Of a stretch of DNA of 64,000 bases, positions 27,369 through 40,617 are shown one piece after another (the first letter of the stretch is position 1; every line of letters starts with the position of its first letter). The stretch lies in NCBI GenBank assembly GCA_029207755.1, contig JARCOQ010000001.1:92181637-92245636 (forward strand), written 5' to 3'. Origin of the DNA: Chamaea fasciata. Taxonomy: Eukaryota; Chordata; Aves; Passeriformes; Sylviidae. The notes under the pieces were generated by a model. It was not told the origin of the DNA, searched no databases, and saw only the letters and a list, made by a program, of their open reading frames with translations. Both the position numbers and the translations under genes were made by a program.

Positions 27369-27533
27369 GTTCTTGTGCCAAAAGATCCTCTGTTAATGGG
27401 TAAGATGGTAGAAGTGGATATTTATGAAGCTGGGAAACATTTTATGAAGGGGGAGCCAGTATCAGATGCCAGAGTTCACACTGCATCCATCAGCAGACCG
27501 TTAGCAAAAGGAGAAGTTTCTGGTTTAACAGAG
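27369..27533 (+). CDS. CDKAL1: CDKAL1 exon, second part of TRAM domain
   Basis: An internal coding exon of 165 bp (55 codons), phase 0 at both ends, with acceptor AAAG at 27365-27368 and a consensus donor GAG|GTGAGT at 27534. The translation starts [20 protein letters not shown] and ends KGEVSGLTE. The segments [18 protein letters not shown] and [10 protein letters not shown] are strongly characteristic of vertebrate CDKAL1. This exon finishes the TRAM domain and enters the linker towards the membrane anchor. If the intron were retained, the frame would continue for 20 codons ([14 protein letters not shown]...) to TGA at 27594-27596. The normal partner is the exon at 50701; a possible alternative partner lies at 34569. 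Confidence 0.96.
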
Positions 27534-30525
27534 GTGAGTAAAAGACATTTTCTGCTTTACTACACTGGCAAATCCACAGCTGTTCAAGCAAAATGATTCC
27601 ATGCTATGTATCTGTTATCATTTTATAGTTCCCATTTATATATGCATGAAGCTTTAATCTTTTCTGACAGATTGAAATCTGAATTCAAAATATGTTTTTG
27701 CTGATGCCCGTAGCTTTACTTTGCTGACTATAAAGGCAATAGTACACTTATTTCTTGTTTCTAGATGCAAGATGGGGAAAGAACTTACTAGAATTGAAAA
27801 GATTTAACACCAGTAATTATATAATTCAATGTATTTCACTTTAGTGGAAGGATGAATGAGTTTACTTTGCTTTAAAAAGCTGTTTTTAAAAAAATATGTA
27901 TTGATTACATATGTTTTAAAACATGTCTAAACACTATTCAGAGATTCAAAATAATTTGAAGGGTAGAGATGTGGAATATTTACAATATATTTTGGAAAAA
28001 GGTCAACATCTGATTTAGTCATGTAAAGAAAATGAAACTCTTTTAAAAAGAGATCTGATTCTTATTTTACAGCTCAGTAGATAGGGCTGTTAGCCAAGTA
28101 TTCTCATACATTTCATGGAGCTCTAGTTGTAAAAACTGATGGAGTGTGAAATGAAAATGTGTATCACATTTCTAAGCATCATTTGATGTCCTTTCTCCAG
28201 CACTGTTGTTAGGATCTCCAAAAAATATGTAGCACATGGGAGAAGGATAATTGGCAGTTTTTCAGCCACCTTACTGCTTTTACAGTAAATTGCTGATAAG
28301 TATTAAAGTATATACATGTCCTTGTTTATGTTCTAAGTAGTCACATTTAAAATACATCATTGAGGCATACCTGAGGTGACCAGTATTAAGCTAAGCTCCT
28401 TGGTCTCTTGAATAAGTGGAAACATAGAGCAGCAATAATGCACTCCCTGTAATGCACCTACTGTAATGTGTTCAGCAGATCGTGACACTTAGGCACAAAC
28501 ACATTACTAGGCTCTCCATTAGTATTGTCTATGTGTATGAGTATATTGTCCTGATAAGGGTCTGTAAGAGATGAAAAACAGCCAAAACCTTCAAATTGTC
28601 TGGTTGGACTATGTGCCTATTTAAACACAGCTGATTTTTTCATCAGAATGGGGTTTTTTTTTTAAATAATCTGCTGGAACAGAACCAAGACTGTCATTAA
28701 ACTGAGTATGTGCTGCCAGAAGTTTGTAGATGGGGACAAGCAAGCAGAATCTTGACTGAATTTTTTTATGTTAAAATGAGAGATAAAATTATTACAATGA
28801 AGGATACTGATAATTTCCATAGGGACTCATTGAGATATATAGAGCTTGTCCTGCCCTTTGAATAGGCACGAACAAGTATCTGGAATCCTCCTGTAAATGG
28901 CTGCAGCAAGCAAATGTTAAGGCAAATTGCTTTTCATGACTTTTGTGGTTACCAGGGCTCCTTCAAGGGAGTATCTTATATATGATTGGTCCACTGGAAA
29001 TGTTAGGAACTTTTGTTTAATGGAAAAAAAATAGAATTTCAGTATTTCAGTAAATGGAACCTCTTTGGTACGTAGAAGCTGCAGCTGAAAGCTTTTAATC
29101 ACACTTGGCCAATGTATAATACATAGAACATGAACTGAAATTCCTAGTGGGAACTTCATCCTGAAAAATCATACATATAAATAGAAAGTCAGTAACTTTC
29201 TTTAGGTTTCCAGAAAAAAAAATAAATTAGTTTACCACAAAAGTTACCTTGGATTTCTAGCTGGCTGCAAGATGCAATTTGGGTTGCTCTTTTTGGTTGG
29301 ACTCCTGGGAAACACTTCCTGCTGCATGTGCTCAGGACATATAGTTCCAATCAAAGATGCTTTGAGCAAGATAAAATGGGCAACATCTGAGGGTCATGTG
29401 AGCCTTTTGTAGCTTGTTACGTGCACGGATGGCAGGTTGGGGAAAGCCAAAGAAAGCAACTCAGAATGGATGAATTTAGATACTCACTCAAAAGTAGCAA
29501 AATATCTTGGGTCTTTAACATGATCCCAAGTGTCTCCACTAGGTTTTCTGCAACTTGCAGAACTAAATTCTTGGATAGATTTTCCACTGTGCACATATAT
29601 GAGCAAGAATTAAAGTCTGCTCATTATTAATGGTATTTTCATTAACTTTCATAGCACACAGTAAAAGGTGTTTCAAAATCCATCACAGCTCTACTTCTCC
29701 CTAATGAGGAATGTTCCCAGAAAGAGTGAAAGCTTTTGAAATTGTAGCTTTTAAGGAAATTAATCAATTGAGAGCACCATCATGTGGGGATGTCAAAGCA
29801 AGTTGATAAACTCATCCTAAGCAAGAAGGTACTTCCAGAGATGCCGTGAGGAGAAGGACTTCCAAAGAATCAGAGCTTATCTACAGTTGTGTGCTCTTTC
29901 TCATCTGATACGTAACACTCAATTTTTTTTTTCTGACAAATTCAGAGCGAGCACCACAAGCAGGGTGTGCGTCTGAAGGAACAGTTGTAGGCCTTTTTTT
30001 GACCTTTTTGGCTGCATCACTCTGGCAGCAAATTAGTCCAAAGAAATAAGTAGGTCGCCAACTGGAGTCAACAGATCTGACTGAAAGAGAGGGAATGCTA
30101 AATGCAAAAGTACAAAGAAAGATTTAGAGACTCCATAAAATATTCACACATTGTATGTCTGTGACAAGTAGTGAGGCAGATATATAAATAGAATTAATTC
30201 AAAATATTTCTAGAATTTCATGATTTTTCAGTGTATGGAGAACACAGCTAATATGCATATCCATTAGTGTACTAATAGTGTAGAATGTCTTACAGTTATT
30301 ATACTCTTTAGGGAAAAACTGTAACCAAGTACATGGGCTTAGAATAAGGTCTTGACATTCAATAATGTTAGGCTCTGTGGCAGAATTTGGGGCAGAAAAG
30401 ACAGAAGAGTCTTGGAGACAGCAGCTTGGGTTAAAAAGCTGTCAAAGCAATCAGACTTATTAATTTTAGTGGACATACTAAGTAGTAAAATGCACAAGTA
30501 TTTGCCAGGATTTCTTTTTTATTTT

Positions 30526-31065
30526 TGTAGTGGTTTGAAAGCAGAACAAATGAGAGGCTCCAAGTCAGAGATACAATTTAATAGGAAGAAAGGAAAGAAA
30601 GTAAAATAAAATAGATGCAATAATACAAAAGACCACTGACAGAGTCAGAATACAACCTGAGCAGGGTGATGGAAGCAGTCCAGATGAGGTGGTCTTCCTG
30701 AAGCAGTGATCCCGTGGAAAGGTCTGGTGGCTCTGGTCCTCTGCGAATCCAGTGGGTAAGGGCCCCCTGTACTGTCCCAAACCCCAGATTATATCCAGGT
30801 GAGAATGCTTGGTTACTCCCCCTGGGCGGAGCATCTCACAATGGGATGATGAGTCATGCAGGGGGTCCTTGATGGCCCATTAAACAGAGATAGCTCCTGG
30901 AGGGAGTTATCTGTGAGTCATGGGCAAGGCATTTGATGAGCCATTAACAGAAGATAATGGCCCAGAGGGAGGGGGTCTGGGAAAACACTGCCCCACCTGG
31001 ATTCAACAGTTCATGAAGATGGTGATAGAATACTTTGTGCACATCCTATACTACAACCCAGGACA
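30526..31065 (-). mobile_element. Solo LTR of an avian endogenous retrovirus
   Basis: A 540-bp solo LTR, reverse-oriented. On the minus strand it starts TGTCCTGGGTTGTAGTATAG and ends AAACCACTACA, so it has TG...CA termini. It is flanked by perfect 5-bp target duplications ATTTT (30521-30525 and 31066-31070). A 5-bp duplication is usual for ERVL-like elements. On the minus strand a TATA-like GGATATAATC lies near 30794 and an ATTAAA poly(A)-type signal near 30580. I recognise this type from songbird genomes, but the family name needs a library search. No gag, pol or env sequence is adjacent, so it is an LTR-LTR recombination relic. The clear duplication and intact ends suggest moderate youth. 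Confidence 0.9.
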
Positions 31066-33524
31066 ATTTTTTAATTCAGCATGAATTTTCTTATAAAAGT
31101 CACTCAAAAGGGAGTGATGTCTCCAAGTGGCACAATTTTACAGGAGGGCTATTTGTGGAGGACAAACACATTTGGAAATTTCAGTTGACAGATCTGCTGT
31201 AGACTTACTTGGCTTTAAAATGTGCAGTTGCTGATTCAGTAATAGAACTATGTTTACATTGCAGAGGATATATAGGTGAAAGTTGAAGTCAAGAAAGCAT
31301 GAACACGTGTAAAGGCACTTTTGGATTTGGTTCTTGTAGATCTAAGATAGAATGTATGTGAACTGGACATTAAAAAGTAGTGACAGTAACCTTAAAATGA
31401 ACATTCAGACAAAACAAACCTGTCATGAGTTACTAACTGCAATTACAAATATCAGTGAATAAGTATTTCAAAGCTTTGGTCAAGATTTCGTTCTGTTGAG
31501 TTTCACAAGAGCAAAAAGAAGATGTAAATGCTGTAGATGTTACATCCTTTTATTGAGGAAGGCTTGAAGTTGATAAAACATTAAGAGTGCACTTCAACAT
31601 TTTGAGATTCAGAAGAGCAATTTAGCATGTTTTCTATGTTCTTAAGCACTCTGGTAAACTTGTCTTTGAGGATTTGGAGGTGGGTTTGCAGTGCACATGG
31701 TGTTGAATATATTTTCTTTGGATAATATTTTTGAAAAGTCAGCAGTTTGTGTCAACAGTCTAATGTAATCTAATTTACAAGAAAAAACAATTTTAATATT
31801 TGAATTAGTTTTATTTGGCCACATTTAGGGATCTTGACTGTTTCTCAGCAGCATAAAGTAAAATACCTAATAAATGTATCCTGTTTTCAGACAAATGTTT
31901 GCCCAAAACTAATCATTGAATAAAAGTAAGAATCTGCAAGAATATGATCTCTTGTTAGAACCAGAAATAGAGTATGTTGTGCTTCTGTCCTCCAAAAATA
32001 ATTCTGGTTGTGTACATATGTTCTGTGACTAGAGGAAAAAAATACTGCAAGATGAAAAATATATGAAGAAAAGACCAAAGGACTGAGGGATAAAAATAAA
32101 AGGCTGGCTACCTGCCAGAGTTGCAATGCATTGCCAGAATCAAAGCCCCATAAGTCTGAGGGCCTTTGGTGGGAAGTTTTAATCAGATGGAAAATCAAGG
32201 CAAGAGAAAAAGAAATAATTTTAACAGGCTGTTTAATCCCCAGTCATGATTATTTTATATTCATCATTCATGTTTCTATAATGCTTCTATGACTGACTTT
32301 CTTTTCAAACAAATACAGGCACATCTTTCAGTTTTCTGTTTTCCATTGGTTTCTGTGATGATATTCTTGAAGTCTAACACTTCCCCTGTGAATGGCATCT
32401 GCTGGGAGCTAGCATTTGCAATGTCTCCTTTGTGAGTCCAGGATCTTGGTGCACATCTCTGTGACTCCCACAGCTTGGAAATAGCCACAGTTGACCTGTT
32501 AAGCTAATAGCTATTCAAGTCATTGGGCTCTTTGGAGGAAATGAGGAGAGAGCCACTGATTTTCAGTTAGCAACCAATTACTTGGTCATTCTGCTTGTTC
32601 CTGTTTTCTCCCCCATCCTCTCTGCATTTTAACTGCAGTAGGTTATTATGGCATTGTGCTTCTGGATACTAATGAAGAATCTTTATGTTACTGGTCTTCC
32701 AGTTAGCCACAAATATTTTCTAGCTACATGAGCAAAAGATGACCTTTAAACATCACCCAGGCTTTTTTCTGATGTTAAGAAACAGGAAAGATGCATATAT
32801 CAAATGCTTCTTTATAGCCTGCCAGAAAGAAAATTCAACAAAGCATAGCTTAAAGGAAACTCTCTGATCTCAGGTAGAAAGGGTGCTTCACTTGCAGGCA
32901 AAATAAAATGGAGAAGGGGAAAGAAAATGCCTTCTGCTGGAACAGAAATGAAAGAAATCGTGTCAGAATTAAGATGTCTGTATTGGAAACTTCCTTCAAG
33001 GACTTGGAAGAAAATGTGGAAGATGTGAGTTAATTAATAAGCACAGTTTTTGCATGTGCTGGAGTTTCAAAGTGGTGGAAAATTTACTTCATTAACAGGA
33101 ACTAGAGATTAGAGATTTAGGGCAAAAAGAGAATGAGGAAGCAAATTTTAGATCAAAAAAAGGCATAGAGGTGTGAGTAGAGGAATCTTTCATAAAATTA
33201 CAGGAACTGTAGAAAGTATGAGAAATGCTAATGAAAGATGGGAATTTCCTAAGAAGAAGGATAAAATAATCTAGACTGTACCTTTTACCTCTCTCGGAAA
33301 CCTGCTTTGAAAAGGGATCTTTGTGTCACAAAGATCAAGAAAGGGCAATTTGAGAAATGGAGGGAAGTTTCTATTAAAGAGAAACATACTGACAAAAAAA
33401 GGAATATTTTCTATGTAAAATCATTTTCAAGTAATGCTTTATGAAAATACGATGCACTACTTGGTGCTCTTGCATTCTTAGGACTATACCTTTTGTTAGC
33501 TCAGTTGAACTCTCTCCCACTTTG

Positions 33525-34413
33525 ACACCTTTTTTATGACACTAAACTGAGTAGTGCAGTTGTTGCACCTGAAGGATGGAATGCTATCCAGAGGGACTTG
33601 GACGAGCTCAAGGACTGGGCCCATGGGATCATGATGTTTAACCAGACCAAGTACAAGGTGCTGCAGGGGAATCCCTAGTATGAACATAGGCTGAGGAATG
33701 AACAGATAGAGCGCAGCAGCCCTGCTAAGAAGGACGTGGGGGTGCTGGTGGATGAGAGGCTGGACATGATCCAGCAATGGGCACTCACAGCCCAGAAGGC
33801 CAATATCATCCTGGGCTGCATCAAAAGCAGTGTGTCCAGCAGGGAGAGGGAGGGGATTCTGTTCCTCTCTTCTGGTGAGACCCCACCTGGAGTGCTGCGT
33901 CCAGCTCTGAGGTCCCCAGCACAGGAAGGACAAGGACCTGTTGGAGCAAGTGCAGAGGAAGCCACCGAGATGATCAGAGGGATGGAGCACCTCTCCTATG
34001 AGGGAGAGCTGGGAGAATTGGGTTTGTTCAGCCTGAAAAGGAGGAATCTTTGGGTTAACCCAATTGAGGCCTTCCAGTGTCTGAAGGGAATCTGCAACAA
34101 AGATGGAGAGGGACTTCTTACATGAGCAAATAGTGACAGGACAAAGGGGAATGCATTTAAACTAAAAGAGAGTAGGTTTAGATTAGATATTCGGAAAAAA
34201 ATCTGTACTGTGAGGGAATGAGGCACTGGAACAGGTTGCCCAAAGAAGTTGTGGATGTCCCATCTCTAGAGGTGTTCAGGGCCAGGTTGGATGGAACTTT
34301 GAGCAACCTGGTTTAGTGGAAGGTGTCCCTGCCCATGGCAGGGGAATTAGAAACAGATGATCTTTAAGGCCCTTTCCAACACAAACCATTCTATGAATCA
34401 ATGATTCTCTGAT
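33525..34413 (+). mobile_element. CR1 LINE, 3' 0.9 kb
   Basis: A 5'-truncated CR1 copy in + orientation and the most complete in the window. It reads in pieces through the C-terminal part of the reverse-transcriptase ORF: LKDWAHGI..., [56 protein letters not shown]. It continues into the 3' UTR and ends at the terminal signature CCTTTCCAACACAAACCATT. Frameshifts (for example between 33870 and 33970) and stops show it is dead. The 129-codon open frame at 33736-34125 is only a stretch of this relic. It ends about 155 bp before the putative alternative exon at 34569. Confidence 0.94.
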
Positions 34414-34568
34414 TGTAGGGCAAAACATGCAAGTGCTTGGTGCTTTTGCATGTATTAATCTGTTTAATTTAATGTGTTACTTGTATTACCTGCTGGTTGT
34501 AAATCGAGGTCATAAAAGATGGTGTAAAATCCTTCCTAATTAATCTTTTTTTCTTTCTTTTCCTTCAG

Positions 34569-34661
34569 TTTTTTCATGAAGGTCACTATAAAGTTAATGT
34601 AATAGGAGATATATTTCCTTTTGAAGAGCAGAACTCAATGCCACCTATGGATGCTTTTTAA
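34569..34661 (+). CDS. Possible alternative terminal exon of CDKAL1
   Basis: Candidate only. A long pyrimidine tract (about 34544-34566) ends in TTCAG at 34568. From 34569 a frame in phase 0, the phase left by the 27369-27533 exon, stays open for 30 codons to TAA at 34659-34661. The peptide begins FFHEGHYKVNVIGDIF and ends NSMPPMDAF. It is acidic and polar, with no transmembrane segment. If spliced after ...SGLTE it would replace the 68-residue tail-anchored end and give a protein probably not held in the ER membrane. AATAAA signals at 35499 and 35811 could end such a transcript. Against it: a 30-codon open frame is common by chance and I do not recall this peptide from the family. Alternatives are a cryptic exon or plain intron. 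Confidence 0.35.
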   Translation, partial: FFHEGHYKVNVIGDIFPFEEQNSMPPMDAF

Positions 34662-35498
34662 AAGGACCTTCGAAAGTCTCATTATTTCCTGAAAATTTGT
34701 CGTGTGCTGTTTCTTAGATGTTGATTTTCGTGATCTGTACTTCATCTGTGTGCTGTATTGGCTTTGTTTATTTGAGAAACTGAGTTGGCTTGAATTTTCT
34801 TCTGCTTGAAAGCCCATTTCTTGGCTTAAATTTTGAAACTTGCGGTCGAGTCTTTCTTATGGGCAAAGTAAATTTTTCTTGCTGGGTTTAGATAAACACT
34901 GGCTTGAATCTCATGTAGTGTTTGGGGAATTTTAATCAATGCTGGTCTTTAGGAATATACTTTGCCAATGTCTGTGACAAAGAATCGAGATGTAAGTCAG
35001 CCACCTTGGGTCGTGGGTATGGACTTCTTTGTTTCCAGCCTTATGTGCTATAATTCAATGAAGATTTTAATTTAGCCATTTGACGACTCGCAAATTGGAG
35101 CAGAAGGTAGTGCAAGTGTGTTGATCCAACGCATTTCGCTGCCCTGCTTAGAGGCCTAAAATACACAGAGGTGATATAAGACAGCAAACCCAAGAGCTGG
35201 TGTAAGACCTTCACCAAGTAGTTTTATCCTGGTGTCTTTCATTTAATGGGCATGTTGTCTTTCTGCCCATCCCTCTGGCAGGGCTGAATTTCAACTCTAG
35301 TGATCAAAACTCGGCTGAAACAACACATGTAACGTAGACCCTTTTCAAACAAATGCTCACCACAGTCCATTTCAGGTGAAAAGATATGAACTTTAATTTA
35401 TTTACTCTTCATTTCCTCAACAGACAGTGCTATTTTGCTGAATGTCACTGTTTAATCACTTAAATTACATAATTATGTTAATCCTGTGCAGTTCATGC

Positions 35499-35504
35499 AA
35501 TAAA
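35499..35504 (+). terminator. Intronic AATAAA, candidate poly(A) signal
   Basis: A consensus hexamer about 840 bp after the stop of the putative alternative exon; another lies at 35811-35816. Either could end an alternative CDKAL1 transcript. There is no evidence of use beyond the hexamers. Confidence 0.25.
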
Positions 35505-38500
35505 TGGAAATAGTAATGGCTGGGAGGATTCAACTCTTAAGTAATTTTCTGGAGAATAAGCAAAGGTTAAATAGAAATGTTCTACCCCTTCTGCCTCCAA
35601 AAGTAAAAATCCAAGTGCTAAAATAGTTCTGCTATTTTTGCGTATTATTTCTAGTACTCAACCTGCTGATGCTGCACTGCAAGATCAGTGAGTGGGTTCT
35701 GCTCTCTGTTGGAGAGGGAAATGCGTAGCCATGGTAATTTTAACTACTTGACACTCCCTGTAATATTTAGGAGTTCCTTTTAATTTTTTTTTTTTTCCCA
35801 TCAGATCTCTAATAAACACACTATTTGGGAAAAATTAAATAGCATTTGGTTTTGGTAATCCCTTATTGTTCAGTATACCAATGTTCAGTAAGTTTTAATT
35901 GGCTTTCAGGAGGAAAATATAGCAGCCACAACTTTTCTCAATTTTTATGTTGTTTTGGAAGTCATGTACATCCAATCCACAAAAATCATCATAGATTGTA
36001 TTTTATACCTCTCCAGTAGACTTTAAAGATAAGTGAAGGATATTCAGACCATGTGTACATTTTATCTCTGCCTGCAGTATCTAGTCATTCCTTTTCTTCT
36101 TATTAGTACTCCTTAGATAACCAAAAAGCACGCTTCAGTGTTTCTCGCTCGATTCCTTCCCTGACTCTCCTTTCCCTGTGAGCGAATACAGTCAGAGGCA
36201 TGAGATATATCTTGAGTGGATGTTATTTCTATGTGTTCCTCCTTTGTTGAAGCTGTAATTAAAATAGTCTTTCTACATGAATACTTGAAAGGGACAGCAC
36301 AAAAAAGGCACATGTAGCTCATGATACAGCTTTCCCCATCACCAAATGAGAGGTCAGTAGGAGGTTTGAATTCACACATACAAATTTATGGAATGTTGAA
36401 CATCCGCCTCTTAGAAATGTATTTGTTGTCAAAACCATTGAAGTGAGATGATTCATTACCTTTGAGATTGTTTTGAAGGGCAGTAAAAATTACAGTCATG
36501 AGATTAAGCTATTTTTAACTAAAAACTGTTTTAAAAGTGTAGCTCATTTCAAAAAAACTATCAAACTGTGTTCAAGGTAAACTGCCATGTTCTGTATCCT
36601 TTAATATTGTTACTTGTTCAAAATCTTTATTAGATTCTGAGTAGATAATGCATTTCTAATAGTCTAATAATCATCCTTTGTGTTCTTGCTTATTCCTTTT
36701 ATGATAATGAGGATTGCTATGGTATACATAAATTTTGCAAGTAACTTTTTTTTTTTATTCAGACAAATATATTGAAAAAGCATTGAATCACTGTGCAATA
36801 TTAGGATTAATTTTGAGTTATAGTAGGATATCCAGATACAGTTTTAATCATAATTTCCTAGTCAGACTTTTATATTTGGACATAGTGATTTATGTTTGTA
36901 CTTTTAATGTACTTATAAGAGATTTATTAGAGATTAGAGATTTTTTGGTTTTAATTTTGTAGTGTCTAGGGTAATAAGATAAGGAAAAAGTATAAGAAAA
37001 AAGCGGCTTTTCAGTAAGAAACAAATTTTGTAAGGTTTTGTCACTACTAAATTATAGTTGGGGAAGATGTCTTCATATAAAAATTCAAGGGCACACTTCC
37101 AGGGGCTATGTCTTTTACTGAAATTACATTGCAGTTGAGTAATAAGTTCTATTTGATGGCCACATTGGAGAAAAGGTATCTTAAAATATTCAAATACCAT
37201 ACTTCAGTGAAGTGGATGTGAAATTCACCACTTTAAAATTAGTCTGCCAAGGATATACTCCTAACTACCCTAGAATATCCAAAGAACTTACTGTGACTCT
37301 TGAACACATTAGAATGATTGTATGCTCGGACAGTCCACAGAATATTATAGCATCTAAGCCAGCTTAGAAAACGGTGCTTCTTCAAAGGTCACGTACAGTA
37401 ACTTTGTGTTTGTGCAGGCTGTATTCCATATCAAGTTTAACATTTCCTCCAGATCCTTTATCATGCCATGTGTTGTTGCAGATTTACTGGACCAAATAAC
37501 AATAGAAATAAACCCTTGCCCTCTTACTACCATCTCTCCCACTAAGATATTTTTAAAGGAGTCTTCTCAAACTACAGGGCTAATAATCACTGTAAGAATT
37601 TGCGTTCTCTCTTTAAGGAACTTGGCTCAGTGCCTATGAATTTTCATGGGACCTGACTTCTAAACTGAGCTTTAGGATCAGTTCTTATTTTTAGCTAGTT
37701 CCAGAGCAAGCTGTTCCTGTGGGCTTTATCAAAGACCATTAAGTAAAAGAAACACAAAAATTACTGGTTATTTAAGTACTTTGTTAAAGACAGCTTTACT
37801 TGTGGTTGTCGATAACCTTCCTCTGACTACTTCTCATTGTGTATTTAAATTACTTGAAGAGTTCCCCCACCTACAATTTATTATTTCAGACCTTGGAACC
37901 CTTCTTAAAAACGCAAAAAAGTTTTTGACTAATTTATTTTAATGCCAGCCATTCTAGCCAGAAAATACAACTGCATCTGTTGTAATTGTCTCATCCAGCA
38001 CTGGGATGAAGGAATTATGGATTGAAAGATCTAGCCATCTTAGCATGAAAGGTTATGGTGGCGGTGTGGTAGGGTTAGTGTAAATAGCCCAAATCCCATC
38101 CATGTTCCCACTAAGGTAAAATTGGTGCTACATCTTTTTGCAGGATCTTTTAGGTGTTAAACCTTTCTTTTTCATCACAACACATTCCAAAGCTTGTTCA
38201 TCATTTTCTCAGTGAGTTGATTCAAAGCAGATTTGCAGGTTGGCATCAGAAACAGTTCATGTTTTGAGGTTCCAAGAGAGTCAGAGAGCTTCAAGCACAG
38301 CTTTTCTGTGGTTGAAACTCAAGCCCATGGGATGTTAAAATTACAGCATATTTACTTTCATTTTTTTTCCTCGAGTCGGGTCCGTAACTCACATTTGGTG
38401 TAATAATTAAATCGTGATCTAGGACATATTTCTTCCATTCTAGATAACATAAAAAACTGGAATTATGATGAGGGAAATGTATGTACTGCAGTGGTGCTTC

Positions 38501-40556
38501 AGCTTCTAATCACTAAGGTAACAAGCACTGTCATGAAGTCATTTTTAATTAGGATATAGTGGTGTAAAGTCAAAACCAAAGTTATTCTACACATTCATTA
38601 ATGTCACCATGGTATGAAAGAAATAATATGGATTTTTCTCAGTCTTTAATGTAAAAAAGGGCTGAAAATCATTTTTAAATTAAAACATGCATTTTAAAAT
38701 GTTTATAAATATTTTCCTAGGAGAAATGTACATTTTTACTTGTTCCTGCTGATGGTAATCACACAGAATAATTAAGGACCCAAAGGCAGACCATTTTCCA
38801 TCTAGATAGCTCATCAGCCCATAAGAAAATAGTTAATCCCAAGTTTCTGGCTAAACTTAAGTCAGCAAATGAGTGTTGATTTTACTGTGCTATCAGTGTC
38901 TTCTTAATGACAGTTTTTATTTTGCCTTTTTACCTAGTCTTACCAGTAGAAACACTGTTTTGTGAGACGGCCTGTAAAGAAGCCCTGTCCACACGTGTGT
39001 GAGCATGCCCCTTTATTCCAGGGCAGAAATGGCCAGCCTCTGGTGTGGGACAGCCTAAAGAGTTGACCTGGCTCATTTGGTGTTATCCAATACCCTCTTT
39101 TCCAAGGGCTGCCAGGTCAGTGTCATGTATGTGGGAGCATATATGATGTGTGGAGCAGGAGAGCTCATAGCTATTAATTACATGATGCATTTCTGTCTGG
39201 CCGAGTGATTGGCAAGGCATGGCAGTCTAGGCTCTTGGTAGACCCACATGACCTCTCAAAAAGGTTTGACCACCCAAGTACTACAACGCGAGATGGATGT
39301 GTGATTGATAAATAGAGAAAGGAATGAAATCTGACTGGCTTAGAGAGCCAGATGTCAAATGCAAAACAAAAAGAAGAAGCCCCATGGAAATTACTATTAT
39401 TTTCCTTTAGTCTCGGTATAATCAGGGGATCTTTGACACAATATTATGTAAGAAAATTATTCACTAAATGTCTTGGCTTTCAAATTCATAGATCCTTCTT
39501 CATACCTATATATATGTGTGTACTGTGGCAGAATTTGAACAAATGCTCCATTTTAGATCGGAGTGTCTTGGAAATGTTTGTGAAAGTAGTTTTGATGGAA
39601 CAAAAATGTTTAGGCAGTGCACTCAGGCTCTTTTTGTCAAAAAAAATCACATAGCTGCAAAAACTACCTATGCATAATATCGACCAGATGGATTTTTGGT
39701 CCTGAGGAAAGGGTCCTGTTATCAGGACTAGAGGATTTTTTTTTTTAAACTCTCGTCCTTGTTTTGACATGACTTCACATGCGATTGTTAAGTCATTTCA
39801 GTCAGTGTGACTGTGATTTATCTTATCCGTATGGAAACTATTTTGCAATTCTCACATACAAAATCTCTGATAAGTGCAGATAACATAATTATCATACAAA
39901 AAGGACAGCTGTGAATATCCATTTCTGACACAGATTTTTTTTCAAAATACAAGAACTTCAATTTGGTGAAATGATGGAAGTAGTGCTTCGAATGACAGGA
40001 ATTTTTTTCCTTTTTCAGTTCATGTGTCTCTTGTCCAAAGAAATGGTAGTTCATTATTTTTTCAGTGAGGAGTGCTTAAGATTCTGTAGTATAATCAGAT
40101 TTTGTCACAGAACCTCAGGGGAAAGCCAGATGTGCAGTTCTTAAGAGCTGGAAAGGAATGAATGATACTTGGGGGAGTATCTTGTGTGATAAAAGAAAAC
40201 TGTTGTAGTGCTGTTAAGGTTTAGTATGGAGACATGAAACATTTTAAAATTCAAACCCATCAACTTGTTAAAGGCTACATTAAGCCCCACAGTTGTCATC
40301 CTGTGGGCTTGCATTTCTCACCCCTGTAGACACCTGGTATATGTTTGCCAATTTCAGGTCATCCTCTGTTTTATTTGTATTTATCTCACTTTTTTGTAAC
40401 TTCTCCTGGTTTCTGTAACTACCACATGTGATTTGGAGTTTCAGGAGTACAGGTTGGTCAGCAGGGTGGTGGCATAAAATAGATCATTGAGGCTGTTGTC
40501 TGGTCTTTCCCTCAGCAGGAGCACTGATTTAAATTTGGGCGGAGGTTTGGTTTTGT

Positions 40557-40617
40557 TGGGTGGGGTGTTTTTTTTTTGTTTTGGTTTGGGTTTTTTTTTT
40601 GTTTGTTTGTTTTTTTG

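Noticed and set aside
33496..33990. 164-codon minus-strand frame
   Set aside because: It is the antisense of the CR1 fragment at 33525-34413.
33736..34125. 129-codon + frame resembling a protein with a conserved C-terminus
   Set aside because: It is a stretch of the decayed CR1 reverse-transcriptase region, with frame shifts inside; not a host gene.
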